A stretch of DNA of 64,000 nucleotides from Hyphococcus flavus (GCF_028748065.1 NZ_CP118166.1:2371501-2435500), one strand, 5' to 3'; positions 44,074 to 54,231 are shown, numbered from the stretch's first letter. Made by a program: numbers and translations. Notes: a model not told the origin generated them from the letters alone.

Positions 44074-44571
44074 TTGACTGACCAAGAAAAGTCGCCCACG
44101 TCGGCGAAAAAGAAAATCAAGAGAAAACCTCGCACGCGAATTGGCTGGCGGGAATGGGCGGCGCTTCCGGATCTCGATGTTGAAAGAATAAACGCCAAAA
44201 TCGATACGGGCGCGAAAACGTCAGCGATTCATGCGTTCCGGATCCGCGAAATCGAGTTGGAAGATAAGCCGCATGTAGAATTTTTTCTGCATCCTGTTCA
44301 ACGACGCAAACATCCTGAGGTTTACTGTTGCGCTCCCATCGCTGACAAACGCGTTATTCGAAGTTCCAACGGCCAGGAAGAGGAACGCTTTGTCATTGCA
44401 ACAAGGTTGCGTTTAGGCCAGCGATTTTGGAAGATCGACCTTACCTTGACCAACCGTGACGCCATGGGGTTTCGTTTCCTGATTGGGCGTGACGCGCTGC
44501 GTCGGAAATTTCTGATTGATCCTGGCGCTTCATATTTACTTGACCGTGCAGAGAAAGGAGAGCCGAAATGA
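44074..44571 (+). CDS. RimB-type retropepsin-like peptidase (PF05618 family)
   Basis: A 165-residue protein of the family often labelled ATP-dependent zinc protease, which has a retropepsin-like fold. '[14 protein letters not shown]' near 45 holds the Asp-Thr-Gly active site, and '[11 protein letters not shown]' near 135 is the second family block. In Pseudomonas the similar RimB cuts poly-glutamate tails added by RimK. Here it overlaps the rimK-like start by 4 bases (ATGA), supporting that pairing. The basic N-terminus is disordered. Confidence 0.85.
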   Translation: MTDQEKSPTSAKKKIKRKPRTRIGWREWAALPDLDVERINAKIDTGAKTSAIHAFRIREIELEDKPHVEFFLHPVQRRKHPEVYCCAPIADKRVIRSSNGQEEERFVIATRLRLGQRFWKIDLTLTNRDAMGFRFLIGRDALRRKFLIDPGASYLLDRAEKGEPK

Positions 44572-45473
44572 AGCTGGCTCTAATGTGCCGTAACGCCGAA
44601 CTTTATTCACATAAGCGAATTGTCGAGGCTGCCGAAGCGCGCGGTCATGAGATTGATGTCATTGATCACTTGCGTTGCTACATCAACATCACTTCGCATC
44701 GTCCAACCGTGCGTTATCGCGGCGAGGAGCTGCCTTACTTCGATTGTGTGATCCCACGCATAGGTGCATCGGTTACATTCTACGGCACAGCCGTATTGAG
44801 GCAGTTTGAGATGATGGGGGTTTATCCCGTAAACGAGTCCGTCGCGATCAGCCGGTCTCGCGATAAGTTACGGTCATTGCAGCTTTTGGCGAGAAGAGGC
44901 ATCGGCCTGCCGGTGACAGTGTTTGCTCACCGTACAAGCCGTGCGGAAGAGATTCTCGACATGATCGGCGGCGCACCGGTAGTGATCAAGCTGCTGGAAG
45001 GCACGCAAGGGATCGGTGTTGTTCTCGGCGAAACCCAAAAAGGCGCTGAGTCCATAATTCAGGCATTTGGCGGCGTGAACACCAATATTCTCGTTCAGGA
45101 ATTTATCAAGGAAGCAGGCGGTGAGGACATCCGTTGCATTGTTATAGGCGACAAGGTCGTTGCTTCGATGAAGCGCAAGGGCAAAGAGGGAGATTTCCGG
45201 TCAAATATTCATCGCGGCGGTTCAGCGGAAAAGGTGAAAATTACACCCCAAGAGCGATCAACTGCTGTCAGCGCGGCCAAGGCCATGGGACTAAACTTCT
45301 GCGGCGTTGACATGCTGCGGTCCAATCATGGTCCCGTGGTTATGGAGGTGAATTCGTCGCCGGGTTTGGAAGGAATTGAAAAATCTACGGGCGCCGATGT
45401 GGCCGGCGGCCTTATGGATTTTATCGAAAAAAACGCAAAACACGGAAAAACCAAAACAAAGGGCAAGGGGTGA
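44568..45473 (+). CDS. rimK: RimK-family alpha-L-glutamate ligase
   Basis: A 301-residue ATP-grasp ligase that adds glutamates to the end of ribosomal protein S6 in E. coli and Pseudomonas. The typical start is '[21 protein letters not shown]'. ATP-grasp residues appear in '[16 protein letters not shown]', '[17 protein letters not shown]' and the metal-binding '[15 protein letters not shown]'. Cotranslated with the retropepsin-like gene. The tail is Lys-rich. Confidence 0.93.
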   Translation: MKLALMCRNAELYSHKRIVEAAEARGHEIDVIDHLRCYINITSHRPTVRYRGEELPYFDCVIPRIGASVTFYGTAVLRQFEMMGVYPVNESVAISRSRDKLRSLQLLARRGIGLPVTVFAHRTSRAEEILDMIGGAPVVIKLLEGTQGIGVVLGETQKGAESIIQAFGGVNTNILVQEFIKEAGGEDIRCIVIGDKVVASMKRKGKEGDFRSNIHRGGSAEKVKITPQERSTAVSAAKAMGLNFCGVDMLRSNHGPVVMEVNSSPGLEGIEKSTGADVAGGLMDFIEKNAKHGKTKTKGKG

Positions 45474-45512
45474 TCGGACGGCTGACAATCGCAAGGATTT
45501 GCTTGTTAAGCC

Positions 45513-45540
45513 TCACCCGAATGGGTGACTAACCTTTTTT
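45513..45540 (+). terminator. Possible terminator after rimK
   Basis: TCACCC and GGGTGA pair around GAAT, and TTTTTT follows after six bases. The offset T-run makes it less certain. Confidence 0.5.
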
Positions 45541-45605
45541 CCTATGGCTTGAGCCTTGCGGTGCGAGGCGCGGCATGATGCACTTTGCCAAAATGGAGGA
45601 GCATC

Positions 45606-45983
45606 ATGCAAAAGGTTGTCGGCATTGGCGGGTTCTTTTTCAGATCTAAAGACCCGGACAAGCTCGCGAAATGGTATGAAGAACATCTTGGGATCAATGT
45701 TGTTCCCAGCGACTACGACACGCCGGGATGGCGTTCCGAAGCAGGCACAACCGTGTTTGCGCCGTTCAAGGAAGATACGGCTTTTTTCGGCGATATGAAA
45801 AATCAGTGGATGATCAATTTTCGCGTGAAAGATCTCGACGCTCTGGCGGCGCAGCTTGAAAAAGCCGGTGTCAAAGTGGAGATCGATCCGGAAGAATACC
45901 CAAATGGCCGGTTCGCACAAATGAATGACCCGGAAGGCAATCCCATCCAGCTCTGGCAGCCGGGTGGTTGCGATCCGGGTTAG
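45606..45983 (+). CDS. VOC (glyoxalase/bleomycin-resistance fold) protein
   Basis: A 125-residue single-module VOC protein. The start '[22 protein letters not shown]' and end '[16 protein letters not shown]' with its metal-site Glu/Gln are typical. VOC proteins include glyoxalases, dioxygenases and antibiotic-binding proteins, so function cannot be fixed. ATG 45606 has GGAGG six bases before. It overlaps the prs stop by 4 bases, convergently. Confidence 0.82.
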   Translation: MQKVVGIGGFFFRSKDPDKLAKWYEEHLGINVVPSDYDTPGWRSEAGTTVFAPFKEDTAFFGDMKNQWMINFRVKDLDALAAQLEKAGVKVEIDPEEYPNGRFAQMNDPEGNPIQLWQPGGCDPG

Positions 45984-46924
45984 TCAAACAGGCTCGACAC
46001 GGATTCTTCATTGGCGATGCGGCGGATCGCTTCGGCAAGCAAAGTAGCGATGGAAACCTGTTCGATCTTCGGGCACTCGGCGACTTCGGGGCGAGCCTGA
46101 ATGGAGTCTGTCACAAGAAGGCGCGTCATTGCTTCTGACTTCATGACACGTCGTTCCGCATGGTCAGAGAGAACGCCATGGGTGATGCAGGCCGAGACGC
46201 TCCTGGCGCCCTTTTCCATCAACGCTTCGGCGGCATTGCATAGCGTACCGCCGGAATCGACGATATCGTCGAAGATCACGCAGTGGCGGTCTTTGACTTC
46301 GCCGATGATGTTCATCACTTCGGAAAGACCGGGTCCTTCGCGCCGTTTATCGACGATAGCGAGCGGGCGATCCTTCAAGCGTTTGGCGAGCGCGCGCGCA
46401 CGAACCACACCGCCCACATCCGGCGAGACAACCGTTACCTTGTCCAGCTCACCGTTATAGATTTCACGAATGCGGCGTTCGAATTCCTTCACGGCGTAAA
46501 GGTTATCTGTCGGGATATCGAAAAAGCCTTGAATCTGCCCTGCGTGAAGATCGACAGTCAGAACGCGATCTGCGCCGGCGCTGGTGATGAGGTTTGCAAC
46601 AAGCTTTGCTGAAATCGGCGTGCGCGGTCCGGCTTTGCGATCCTGGCGGGCGTAGCCAAAATAGGGGATCACCGCTGTGATGCGGCTGGCGGAAGCTCGG
46701 CTCAGCGCATCCATGGTGATAAGGAGCTCCATCAGGTTGTCGTTTGCGGGATATGCGGTGGATTGAAGGACGAATACGTCCTCGCCGCGTACGTTTTCCT
46801 GAATTTCGACGAAGACCTCGCCATCCTTGAAGGTTTTTATCTCCGCCATGGCGGGGGAAGTGCCGAGTTTCCGGCAGATCGCTTCGCTTAAATTACGATT
46901 GGAATTTCCGGCGATGAGTTTCAT
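45980..46924 (-). CDS. prs: Ribose-phosphate pyrophosphokinase
   Basis: A 314-residue enzyme making PRPP from ribose 5-phosphate and ATP, feeding purine, pyrimidine, histidine and NAD synthesis. '[10 protein letters not shown]', '[13 protein letters not shown]', and the PRPP loop '[13 protein letters not shown]' are clear. ATG 46924 gives the usual 'MKLIAGNSN' start; an upstream start at 46942 is in frame but unneeded. Confidence 0.97.
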   Translation of the reverse strand: MKLIAGNSNRNLSEAICRKLGTSPAMAEIKTFKDGEVFVEIQENVRGEDVFVLQSTAYPANDNLMELLITMDALSRASASRITAVIPYFGYARQDRKAGPRTPISAKLVANLITSAGADRVLTVDLHAGQIQGFFDIPTDNLYAVKEFERRIREIYNGELDKVTVVSPDVGGVVRARALAKRLKDRPLAIVDKRREGPGLSEVMNIIGEVKDRHCVIFDDIVDSGGTLCNAAEALMEKGARSVSACITHGVLSDHAERRVMKSEAMTRLLVTDSIQARPEVAECPKIEQVSIATLLAEAIRRIANEESVSSLFD

Positions 46925-47007
46925 GAAATCCGTCCCCTGCATCCCCTGACAGCAAAAGTTTCATGACGGTTTCTTGAAGGTTTCGCAACCCGTGAAGTGT
47001 GCGTTTT

Positions 47008-47784
47008 TTACATCAATGCGATGGCGGATAGGTTGCGGCCATAATCTGAAAGTCCATCGCGTCGCATGGCGCGGTAGCTGAAGAACCGATTCGGCGTGCC
47101 TAGCGTGCAAATGTTCGTATCTTCGGTTTTGGTTACGCCGCATGTGGAAATTCTCCACAAGCCGAAGGAAACAAGATCAAACTGGCGTTTTTCGTCATTT
47201 TTCCCCGGTGCAAAGAAACGCTCTGCTTCACTGTAGCGGCTGGTGAATTGCTCAAAGAGGTCAAGGCCGACTTCGAAGTTTGGCTGACGCAGACATGGCC
47301 CAATAGCCGCGCCAATATTTTCACGGGCCGCCCCAAGCTCAACCATTGTCTCTACAGTGTTTTCCAATACGCCAGCCAGCGCGCCGCGCCAACCAGCATG
47401 AGCTGCGCCGATGATTCGCGCTTGCGGGTCAGCGAACAAAAACGGCATGCAATCGGCCGCCAGAACGCCGATGGCGACACCCGGCGTCTTCGTCACCAGC
47501 GCGTCGACTTTTTCCGCGCCGTTTCGCCATGGTTCATCCACAACCATCACATCCGGTGAATGCGTTTGATAGCTGGTCAGAAGATGGTCAGGCCGTACGC
47601 CGAGAACGCTCGCGCATCGCGCACGATTTTCCGCCACGTCATCCTGATTGTCGCCGGAACCCGGCCCCGTATTCAGTGAGTCGTAAGGCGGATTTGAAAC
47701 GCCGCCATCCCTGGTGAAAAAAGCATGGGCCACGCCTGAAGCATCCAGCAGCGGCGACACAAGATATGGCGGAACAGCGCTCAC
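47008..47784 (-). CDS. pgeF: PgeF/YfiH-type laccase-fold protein
   Basis: A 258-residue protein of the multicopper-like YfiH family, now known to act as a purine nucleoside phosphorylase/adenosine deaminase and as a peptidoglycan-editing factor. The zinc-site His and Cys lie in 'AAHAGWRGALAGV' and 'AAIGPCLRQPNFEVG'. GTG 47784 overlaps the midA stop (GTGA). It is third in the lgt-midA-pgeF operon. Confidence 0.9.
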   Translation of the reverse strand: MSAVPPYLVSPLLDASGVAHAFFTRDGGVSNPPYDSLNTGPGSGDNQDDVAENRARCASVLGVRPDHLLTSYQTHSPDVMVVDEPWRNGAEKVDALVTKTPGVAIGVLAADCMPFLFADPQARIIGAAHAGWRGALAGVLENTVETMVELGAARENIGAAIGPCLRQPNFEVGLDLFEQFTSRYSEAERFFAPGKNDEKRQFDLVSFGLWRISTCGVTKTEDTNICTLGTPNRFFSYRAMRRDGLSDYGRNLSAIALM

Positions 47785-48896
47785 GTCTCAAACCCCGCCG
47801 GCGTCGGAAGGGACGGAGATGACAAGCACATGACTTTGAAGATTTCTCCCATTCCCTGCGGCGATGCGATGCGCATGGCGCCGTTTCGAATCTCCTCAGC
47901 GCGTTTCTCGTCCTGACCCTTGCATAAGGCTTCAACGCGCAAGGTGAGCCCAAGCCGATCAAGAAACCTTCCTTGAGTAACAGGTCCATGAGCAGTAACG
48001 CCGTCTTCAATCGCGATAGTGGCGAGTGCTTCAAAGTCGACATGTGCGGTGAGGTCAGCGCGGCCCGGCGATGACAGCGGCGGCCAGTAACGATGATCGC
48101 GCACAGCCTGGAGCGTGTCGCCAAAGCCTCGTTCCATGTGACCGTAATCTATGATCAAGGCATGGCCGCCATGCTCTTTTAAAGTGGCGCATATGTGGGA
48201 GACGAATTCCTGTGCCGGAAGATTCAACTCAAAGACGTCGCCAACATCGCTGTCGGTAAGGTCAGGCAAATCAAAATCTGACGGCGGCGGTGTTTCAGCA
48301 AGCGTGAATGCAAGTTCGGTTTTGCTTTCATCGAGGCCAACAAGCCGCTCACGCCAGCCTGCCTCTACGCGCTCAAACTGGCGGACCGGCAGGCAATCGA
48401 AAAATTCGTTGGCAATGATCAGTGACGGCGCCGGTGAAATGTCAGCATACTCGTCAGCCCATAAGGGCTTTGCTTCCGTTGCTTTCAGACGCTTTTGCTG
48501 TTCAAGCCGCAACCGGCCTGATGTTTCCAGCAGCCAGACTTGCGCAGCTTTGGCGAAGCCAGGGCGGAGCCGCGCCGCTCGCAGCATGTCTTCCATTAAG
48601 ACGCCTCGGCCCGGTCCAAGCTCAATGAGATTGAAATTTTTCGGCGCGCCCATGGCCTGCCAGGTTTCAATCAACCACAGACCGATGAGCTCGCCGAACA
48701 CCTGGCTGATTTCCGGCGCCGTCGTAAAATCACCGTCGCCGCCGATGGGCGTCCGGCTCATGTAATATCCCTCATGGGGATGACCGAGCGCGTCGGACAT
48801 ATAGTCAGCGATTGTGATCGGCCCTTTGAGCTTGATCAGATCTATGAGGCGTTCTTCAAGAGGCGTCGTTTCAGCCACAGGCGCCTGTTCGCTCAT
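47781..48896 (-). CDS. MidA/NDUFAF7-type SAM-dependent methyltransferase (DUF185)
   Basis: A 371-residue methyltransferase of the family whose human member NDUFAF7 methylates an arginine of complex I subunit NDUFS2. 'ALGHPHEGYYMSR' at the start, the SAM loop 'IELGPGRGVLMEDMLR' (near 92) and 'IIANEFFDCLPVRQF' are characteristic. Complex I methylation is the likely role in an alphaproteobacterium but is inferred. It overlaps lgt by 4 bases and pgeF by 4 bases. Confidence 0.88.
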   Translation of the reverse strand: MSEQAPVAETTPLEERLIDLIKLKGPITIADYMSDALGHPHEGYYMSRTPIGGDGDFTTAPEISQVFGELIGLWLIETWQAMGAPKNFNLIELGPGRGVLMEDMLRAARLRPGFAKAAQVWLLETSGRLRLEQQKRLKATEAKPLWADEYADISPAPSLIIANEFFDCLPVRQFERVEAGWRERLVGLDESKTELAFTLAETPPPSDFDLPDLTDSDVGDVFELNLPAQEFVSHICATLKEHGGHALIIDYGHMERGFGDTLQAVRDHRYWPPLSSPGRADLTAHVDFEALATIAIEDGVTAHGPVTQGRFLDRLGLTLRVEALCKGQDEKRAEEIRNGAMRIASPQGMGEIFKVMCLSSPSLPTPAGFET

Positions 48897-49756
48897 GAGG
48901 CGGCCTTTTTATTCGTTGCTGCCTGTACATTCCGTGTACGCCAGATCAACCAGCCGCCAAGCGCAACCATGGGCACGGAAAGCAACATGCCCATTGTCAG
49001 GCCAAGCGGGAAGTCAGGCATATGCGCGTCCGGCTCGCGGAAGTATTCAACAAAAATGCGTGAAGCCGCGTATCCGGCGAGAAACAACCCGATCGCGGCG
49101 CCGGGGCGTTTCAAAAACCCGAAGGAATGCGTGGCGATGCGGATGATGATAAAAAGTACAATGCCTTCCAAGGCAGCCTCGTAAAGCTGACTCGGGTGAC
49201 GCGGTACGGCTAGCGGGTCGGTGGGAAACACCATCGACCAGGGCCCGTCCCACGGACGGCCGTATAGTTCTGCGTTGATGAAGTTGGCGATGCGGCCAAA
49301 GAACAGCCCAATCGGCGCAGCGCAGGCAAAGAGATCGCCCAGAGATAACGGGTTCAGTTTATGTTTTCTGGCAAAGAAAAAGCCGACGAGGGTGACCCCG
49401 ATCAGTCCGCCATGAAACGACATGCCGCCGTTCCACATCATCAGCGCCGGCGGGAATGGCAAGAAGCCAAGGATAGGTTCCCATGGCTGCAAGAGCAGGG
49501 ACGGCTCGTAGAATAGGACATAGCCAATCCGTCCGCCTGCCATGACGCCAATGGCCACCCAGAAAATGACGTCATCCAGCAGCGCTTTCGTGATCGGCGC
49601 GCCTGTCTTTCCCCAAATGACGGAATTCTTGATGAGACGCGTCAGATACCACCAGCCCGCCGCCAGCCCCCCGATATAGGCCAGGGAATACCAGCGAATC
49701 GGCAACGGGCCGAGTTGCAGCGCCACAGGGTCGATTGATGGATAGGGAAGGCTCAT
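48893..49756 (-). CDS. lgt: Prolipoprotein diacylglyceryl transferase
   Basis: A 287-residue membrane enzyme that attaches diacylglycerol to the lipobox cysteine, first step of lipoprotein maturation. Seven membrane helices are spread through it. Signature residues fall in 'MMWNGGMSFHGGLIG' and 'GRIANFINAELYGRPW' near 145. ATG 49756 is the typical 'MSLPYPSIDPVAL' start; the frame opens at GTG 49783. First gene of lgt-midA-pgeF. Confidence 0.96.
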   Translation of the reverse strand: MSLPYPSIDPVALQLGPLPIRWYSLAYIGGLAAGWWYLTRLIKNSVIWGKTGAPITKALLDDVIFWVAIGVMAGGRIGYVLFYEPSLLLQPWEPILGFLPFPPALMMWNGGMSFHGGLIGVTLVGFFFARKHKLNPLSLGDLFACAAPIGLFFGRIANFINAELYGRPWDGPWSMVFPTDPLAVPRHPSQLYEAALEGIVLFIIIRIATHSFGFLKRPGAAIGLFLAGYAASRIFVEYFREPDAHMPDFPLGLTMGMLLSVPMVALGGWLIWRTRNVQAATNKKAAS

Positions 49757-49870
49757 GACAATACTGATCCGGCTGGCTAACACATTTCGTGCGTCTCAAT
49801 AACGCGCTTTGACGCCCCTGTCGCCCTACCATTCAAAGGCCTATATTACCGTTCCAGACAGGAGCCCTAA

Positions 49871-50110
49871 ATGCAGACCCAAAGCGCCATATTTGATGAA
49901 ATCGCGAAGCTGATGACGGAAGCTGCGGGCGCCGCTGACGGCGTCCGGCGCGAAGCAGAGACAGTGATGAAAAGCCGTCTGCAGTCCTTGCTGGCGGATA
50001 TGGACCTTGTCACGCGCGAAGAGTTTGAGGTTGTGCAGGAGATGGCGCGCACGGCCCGTGAAGAAAACGATGCGTTGAAGGCGCGAATCGAAGCGCTGGA
50101 AAATCGTTAA
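49871..50110 (+). CDS. ubiK: UbiK-type ubiquinone synthesis accessory factor
   Basis: A 79-residue all-helical protein of the YqiC/UbiK family. An amphipathic start ('FDEIAKLMTEAAGAADGV') binds lipid and a C-terminal coiled coil ('EEFEVVQEMARTAREENDAL') makes trimers. UbiK helps the hydroxylation steps of ubiquinone synthesis in the aerobic Ubi complex. Good GGAG site before ATG 49871. Divergent from lgt. Confidence 0.85.
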   Translation: MQTQSAIFDEIAKLMTEAAGAADGVRREAETVMKSRLQSLLADMDLVTREEFEVVQEMARTAREENDALKARIEALENR

Positions 50111-50231
50111 TTCCCACAGAAGATTGCGGAAAATCAGTTAGATCGAATCATTTCACGGCGTCCCGAATCGCCGCGTCATGTCGGTTGCGCGTGACAGAAG
50201 AATGTCGCGCTAACCGGGAAAAGGGGCGCTG

Positions 50232-50735
50232 ATGTCGATCGAGTTGATCCGCAAGCCAAAGCAACATGAAAATCCGCTGAGAGCGCTGGAAGCTGCAGCC
50301 GCTGGGTTGGAGTTTGAAATGGAGCGCGCAGGCGACAACGAACTGCATGTGATGCTGCCGGGCGTGTGGCGCGATATCGGATTGTGGTTCACTTGGCGTC
50401 CGGAACTGTCGACGCTTCAGATGGGCGCGCCGCTGGACCTGAAGGCGCCGGCTGGGCGATTGGATGAGGCGAGCAGGCTTGTCGTCATGGTCAATGAACG
50501 GTTGTGGATCGGTCATTTCGATCTGTGGACGGATGATCATTCCATTGTCTATCGCAATTCCGCATTACTGCCCGCTGAAGGCGGCATTGATAATGTGCAA
50601 GGTGAGGCGCTGATCCGCGCCGCCAGCGAGGCGGTGGACAGGTTCTATCCTGCGTTCAACTTCCTGATCTGGGGCGGCAAGTCGCCGGATGACGCGCTGC
50701 AAGCCTCGCTCTTTGATACGGCAGGCAACGCCTGA
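50232..50735 (+). CDS. YbjN-domain protein
   Basis: A 167-residue soluble protein of the YbjN family, a type III secretion chaperone-like fold seen in stress and motility regulators of enterobacteria. 'LVVMVNERLWIGHFDLW' and 'RFYPAFNFLIWGG' are typical of the alphaproteobacterial form, which is usually just upstream of proC, as here (48-base gap). Mechanism is unknown. Confidence 0.8.
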   Translation: MSIELIRKPKQHENPLRALEAAAAGLEFEMERAGDNELHVMLPGVWRDIGLWFTWRPELSTLQMGAPLDLKAPAGRLDEASRLVVMVNERLWIGHFDLWTDDHSIVYRNSALLPAEGGIDNVQGEALIRAASEAVDRFYPAFNFLIWGGKSPDDALQASLFDTAGNA

Positions 50736-50783
50736 GACTTATCTGACGTTTTCAAAACAGCCCTGACGCGTTATGGATGGCCC

Positions 50784-51596
50784 ATGACCGATAAACCATC
50801 TGTGGCATTGGTTGGCGCGGGCTCCATGGGCGGCGCGCTGTTGCGGGGCTGGCTGGAAACCGGCGCCATCGACATTGCGCATTCCGCTGTTTTCGATCCC
50901 GGCATCAGCGCGGACATGACGGTATTGTGCAAAAGCCGCGAGCTGTCCTTAAACCCTGAAATTGAAACCGGCTATGACGTTCTCGTGGTTGCGGTAAAGC
51001 CGCAGATGGCGGCGAAGGCGCTGCCACAGTATGCAGCCATCGCTAAGGACGCGATTGTTGTTTCGGTCATGGCTGGAAAAAGCACTAACAATATTTCTGC
51101 TGCATTAGGCGGCGCCGTGCGCATTGCGCGGGCGATGCCAAATCTGCCGGCAGCGATCGGGAAGGGAATTTCCGGCCTGTACGCAACGGAGACGATCGAT
51201 GCGGCGGGACGCGACGTTGTTGAGCACTTGTTGCGCGCTGCCGGAAAGGTCACGTGGGTTGAAACGGAAGAAGCCATAGACTTCGTCACGGCTGTTTCGG
51301 GCTCCGGGCCTGCCTATTTCTTTTTGCTGACGGAAACGCTGGCAGATGCGGGTGAGGCTTTGGGTTTGGATAAACAGGCCGCAGCAGTGCTGGCGCGCGC
51401 AACATTGGCGGGAGCTGGCGCGTTGATAGATGTTGAAACACGCACGCCGGCTGAAATGCGAAAAGCCGTGACATCGCCGGGCGGGACAACCGAAGCCGCA
51501 CTGAATATTTTGGAGGGTGACAGCCACGCCTTACGAGCGCTGGTGAAAGATGCGGTGGCCGCCGCCGCGAAACGCGCAAAAGAGTTGACGAACTAG
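50784..51596 (+). CDS. proC: Pyrroline-5-carboxylate reductase
   Basis: A 270-residue NAD(P)H enzyme for the last step of proline synthesis. The Rossmann start 'VALVGAGSMGGALLRGWL', 'VVAVKPQM', 'RAMPNLPAAIGKGISGLYA' and the signature 'VTSPGGTTEAALNIL' are all present. Length is normal. Confidence 0.96.
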   Translation: MTDKPSVALVGAGSMGGALLRGWLETGAIDIAHSAVFDPGISADMTVLCKSRELSLNPEIETGYDVLVVAVKPQMAAKALPQYAAIAKDAIVVSVMAGKSTNNISAALGGAVRIARAMPNLPAAIGKGISGLYATETIDAAGRDVVEHLLRAAGKVTWVETEEAIDFVTAVSGSGPAYFFLLTETLADAGEALGLDKQAAAVLARATLAGAGALIDVETRTPAEMRKAVTSPGGTTEAALNILEGDSHALRALVKDAVAAAAKRAKELTN

Positions 51597-51615
51597 GGTT
51601 TCATACAGGAAAACA

Positions 51616-52926
51616 TCAGATCGGCAGGCGTATAGTCGCCTTAAGGCCGCCATAGTCAGATTTATCGAGCGAAACATCACCGCCATGGGCGCGGGCGACA
51701 TCCCGCACAATTGTCAGTCCCATGCCGACGCCGCTTTCATTCTGATTACGTGCGGCGTCAAGTCGAACGAAGGGTTTGAATACATCCTCGTATTGTTCCG
51801 GTGCGATGCCGGGTCCGTCGTCGTCGACTGTAATCTCCACAAAGCGATCCGTACGCCGAGCGCTCAGCCAGACATTGTCAGCATAGCGCAGTCCATTGTT
51901 CACCAGATTGCTGGTCGCCCTGTGCAATGCGCTGCGCCGGGCGGTAATTGAAACATTCGATGGCGCCGCCGCAATGATGCATCGGCCCGATCTTTCGACG
52001 TTGCTTGTGATCTCATCAAACAAGCTGGCGACTCTAAAGGATTTCGGCTCTTCATCGACAGCTTCGTTTCTTGCGAAGTCGAGATAGGCTTCCACCATCT
52101 TTTCCATCTCGAGCACGTCACTGCGTAGCGCATTTATCTCATCGCCGTTCGGCTGCATGGCCAGCGCAAGCTTTATACGCGTGAGCGGCGTTCTGAGATC
52201 GTGGCTGACGCCGGCGAGCATGGCCGTGCGCTGTTCAAGATGGCGTTTGATGCGTTCGCGCATGGCGATAAACGCGTATCCCGCTTTTCTGACTTCCGTC
52301 GCGCCAGTAGGGCGATAGTCCGGGGAATCACGGCCCCGGCCAAATGCTTCGGCCGCGTTGGCGAGCCGCAGAATGGAGCGCACCTGATTGCGCATGAAAA
52401 TAATGGCAGTTGCGCCAATCAGGATAGATGTTGCGATAAGCCAAAATAGAAAGATAGGCCCGGTTGTTGCGAATACCCGATCGCGCTGAGCAAAGAATAT
52501 CAGCGCGCCATCACCCAATTGCACTCTGATCTCAACATCGTTTGGCCAGCTTTGCGTATTCATCCAATAGGGCCAGGCAAGGGCGCGCCTTAGTCGTCTG
52601 TCCAGGGTGGCGTTGTAAACATTGAACCGCGCAAGCTGGTTGTCTTCGGGGATTTGCATCGCAGGCGCATAGCGCACGCGAATGTCCAGATCCTCGAGCG
52701 CTTCATTCATAAGCTGCGTGCGCTCAGTATCCGTTTCAGCGTTTTCATATTGCCTTGAGATCAGCGCAATTTGTCCCGCCACATTTTCTGAAAGGTTTGC
52801 TGTCACCAAATCCCAATGACGCACGAAGAAAATATAGGTGACCAGAGATTGCGTAATAAATATCGGCAGGATGACGATCAGCAGAATGCGTGCATAGAGA
52901 CTTTTAGGGAAATAGCGGCGGATCAT
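51616..52926 (-). CDS. PetP/EnvZ-like sensor histidine kinase
   Basis: A 436-residue membrane kinase. TM1 spans about 13-35, a periplasmic sensor about 36-154, TM2 155-178, then HAMP. Phospho-acceptor His242 lies in 'AGVSHDLRTPLTRI'. The ATPase domain has the N box ('NLVNNGLRYA'), 'DDGPGI' and 'GVGMGLTIV'. It is 2 bases behind the response-regulator gene. Similar to EnvZ in layout, and to PetP of Rhodobacter by partner. Signal unknown. Confidence 0.9.
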   Translation of the reverse strand: MIRRYFPKSLYARILLIVILPIFITQSLVTYIFFVRHWDLVTANLSENVAGQIALISRQYENAETDTERTQLMNEALEDLDIRVRYAPAMQIPEDNQLARFNVYNATLDRRLRRALAWPYWMNTQSWPNDVEIRVQLGDGALIFFAQRDRVFATTGPIFLFWLIATSILIGATAIIFMRNQVRSILRLANAAEAFGRGRDSPDYRPTGATEVRKAGYAFIAMRERIKRHLEQRTAMLAGVSHDLRTPLTRIKLALAMQPNGDEINALRSDVLEMEKMVEAYLDFARNEAVDEEPKSFRVASLFDEITSNVERSGRCIIAAAPSNVSITARRSALHRATSNLVNNGLRYADNVWLSARRTDRFVEITVDDDGPGIAPEQYEDVFKPFVRLDAARNQNESGVGMGLTIVRDVARAHGGDVSLDKSDYGGLKATIRLPI

Positions 52927-52928
52927 TA

Positions 52929-53624
52929 TCAGTCCGCCATCAATGCATAACCGACGCCGCGTACGGTCTGAAGGTATATCGGCGCGCGCGGGTCTTCTTC
53001 AATTTTCTTGCGCAACCGCGTGACCTGGACATCCACGGAGCGTTCCATGCCTGCATCAGACTGTTGCGCAAGGGCTTCCCGGCTGATGGGCTCTCGCGGT
53101 TTCTGTGCAAGGGCGCGCAGCAGCGATGCTTCGCCTGCGGTCAGCCGCACAAGCTCACCATTCTTTCTCAGCTCGCCACGGCCAATGGAAAAATTACAAT
53201 CACCGAACTGAACTTCCTTGCGCGACAGTTGCGCCGGTTTTGATCTTCGCAACAGGCTATTGACGCGCAGAAGCAATTCGCGCGGTTCGAATGGCTTCGA
53301 CAGATAGTCGTCCGCTCCTGCTTCAAGACCTTCGATGCGATCTTCAGGCAAGCCGCGCGCGGTCAGCAGCAAAATTGGCACATTGGAAATATCTCGAACA
53401 AATTTCGTTAGTGAAAACCCGGTTTCGCCGGGCATCATTACGTCGAAAATAAATAAATCGAAGTCGAAAGCTGCTATCAGCGAACGCGCCTGAGTCGCAT
53501 CAGCGGCGATTGACGCGCGGAAACCGGATTCTGCAAGATAGCGCTTAAGGAGCGTGCGTATTCGGTCGTCGTCATCGACGACCAGTATATGCGAGGCATC
53601 GTCGTAGTTGGCTTTTTTATTCAT
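52929..53624 (-). CDS. petR: PetR/OmpR-like response regulator
   Basis: A 231-residue regulator. The receiver has the phosphorylation site Asp61 ('FIFDVMMPGETGF') and Lys in 'DYLSKPFEP'. The winged-helix DNA-binding domain ends with 'SVDVQVTRLRKKIEEDP' and 'TVRGVGYAL'. The start of the receiver, 'ILVVDDDDRIRTLLKRYL', is very like PetR. It overlaps pgsA by 4 bases and is followed by its kinase. Confidence 0.88.
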   Translation of the reverse strand: MNKKANYDDASHILVVDDDDRIRTLLKRYLAESGFRASIAADATQARSLIAAFDFDLFIFDVMMPGETGFSLTKFVRDISNVPILLLTARGLPEDRIEGLEAGADDYLSKPFEPRELLLRVNSLLRRSKPAQLSRKEVQFGDCNFSIGRGELRKNGELVRLTAGEASLLRALAQKPREPISREALAQQSDAGMERSVDVQVTRLRKKIEEDPRAPIYLQTVRGVGYALMAD

Positions 53625-54190
53625 TGCGTCCGGTTACTATCGTTCGGTTCCTTCAATAGCGCAAAAGCACTTTTGATATAACCGGCGCCGGTCCAAGCCG
53701 TCAGAACGGCCGCCAGCCAAAGCACCCCGCCGGCTGCCGGACGAAGACTTTCGCCTACCGCGCCCAAAGGCGCGGCGGCAAGCAGCAGGCCAGCAGCGGC
53801 AAGTTGGGCTGTTGTTTTCCACTTGGCGAGCACTGTAACGCGCAGGGTTGTTCCTTTTGGTCCCAAAGCCTCACGCAAGCCACTGACAATAAGTTCGCGC
53901 AAGATAATAACCAGGACGGCGATAACGCCATATCCATGAATAACGCCGTTCCGCGTTAATAAAATAAGTGCGGCGGTGACCAGCAGCTTATCAGCCAGCG
54001 GGTCGAGCGCCGCGCCGAGAGCAGACGTTTCGCCACGCGTCCGCGCAACATAGCCGTCAAAAAAATCCGTGATCGCTGCGATGATAAAAATCGCCAACGC
54101 CGCTTTCATGTTCCATGACACATTCGCCAGAAAAGCAAATGCAAAAGGAATGATCAGCACTATTCGCGTGAAGGTCAGAACATTGGCCAT
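53621..54190 (-). CDS. pgsA: CDP-diacylglycerol-glycerol-3-phosphate phosphatidyltransferase
   Basis: A 189-residue membrane enzyme that makes phosphatidylglycerol phosphate. The CDP-alcohol transferase signature D-x2-D-G-x2-A-R-x8-G-x3-D-x3-D is met by 'DFFDGYVARTRGETSALGAA' and the following Leu-Asp-Pro-Leu-Ala-Asp. Four or five membrane helices. It is the first gene of an operon with the PetR/PetP-like pair. Confidence 0.95.
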   Translation of the reverse strand: MANVLTFTRIVLIIPFAFAFLANVSWNMKAALAIFIIAAITDFFDGYVARTRGETSALGAALDPLADKLLVTAALILLTRNGVIHGYGVIAVLVIILRELIVSGLREALGPKGTTLRVTVLAKWKTTAQLAAAGLLLAAAPLGAVGESLRPAAGGVLWLAAVLTAWTGAGYIKSAFALLKEPNDSNRTQ

Positions 54191-54231
54191 GACCGCAGCT
54201 TAAGCTGCGCCGCAGGCGAGCGCCAGCCATG

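Noticed and set aside
47639-48124. A 161-codon minus-strand frame overlapping pgeF and midA
   Set aside because: It is out of frame with two well-supported genes and its Arg/Cys-rich product looks like a shadow.
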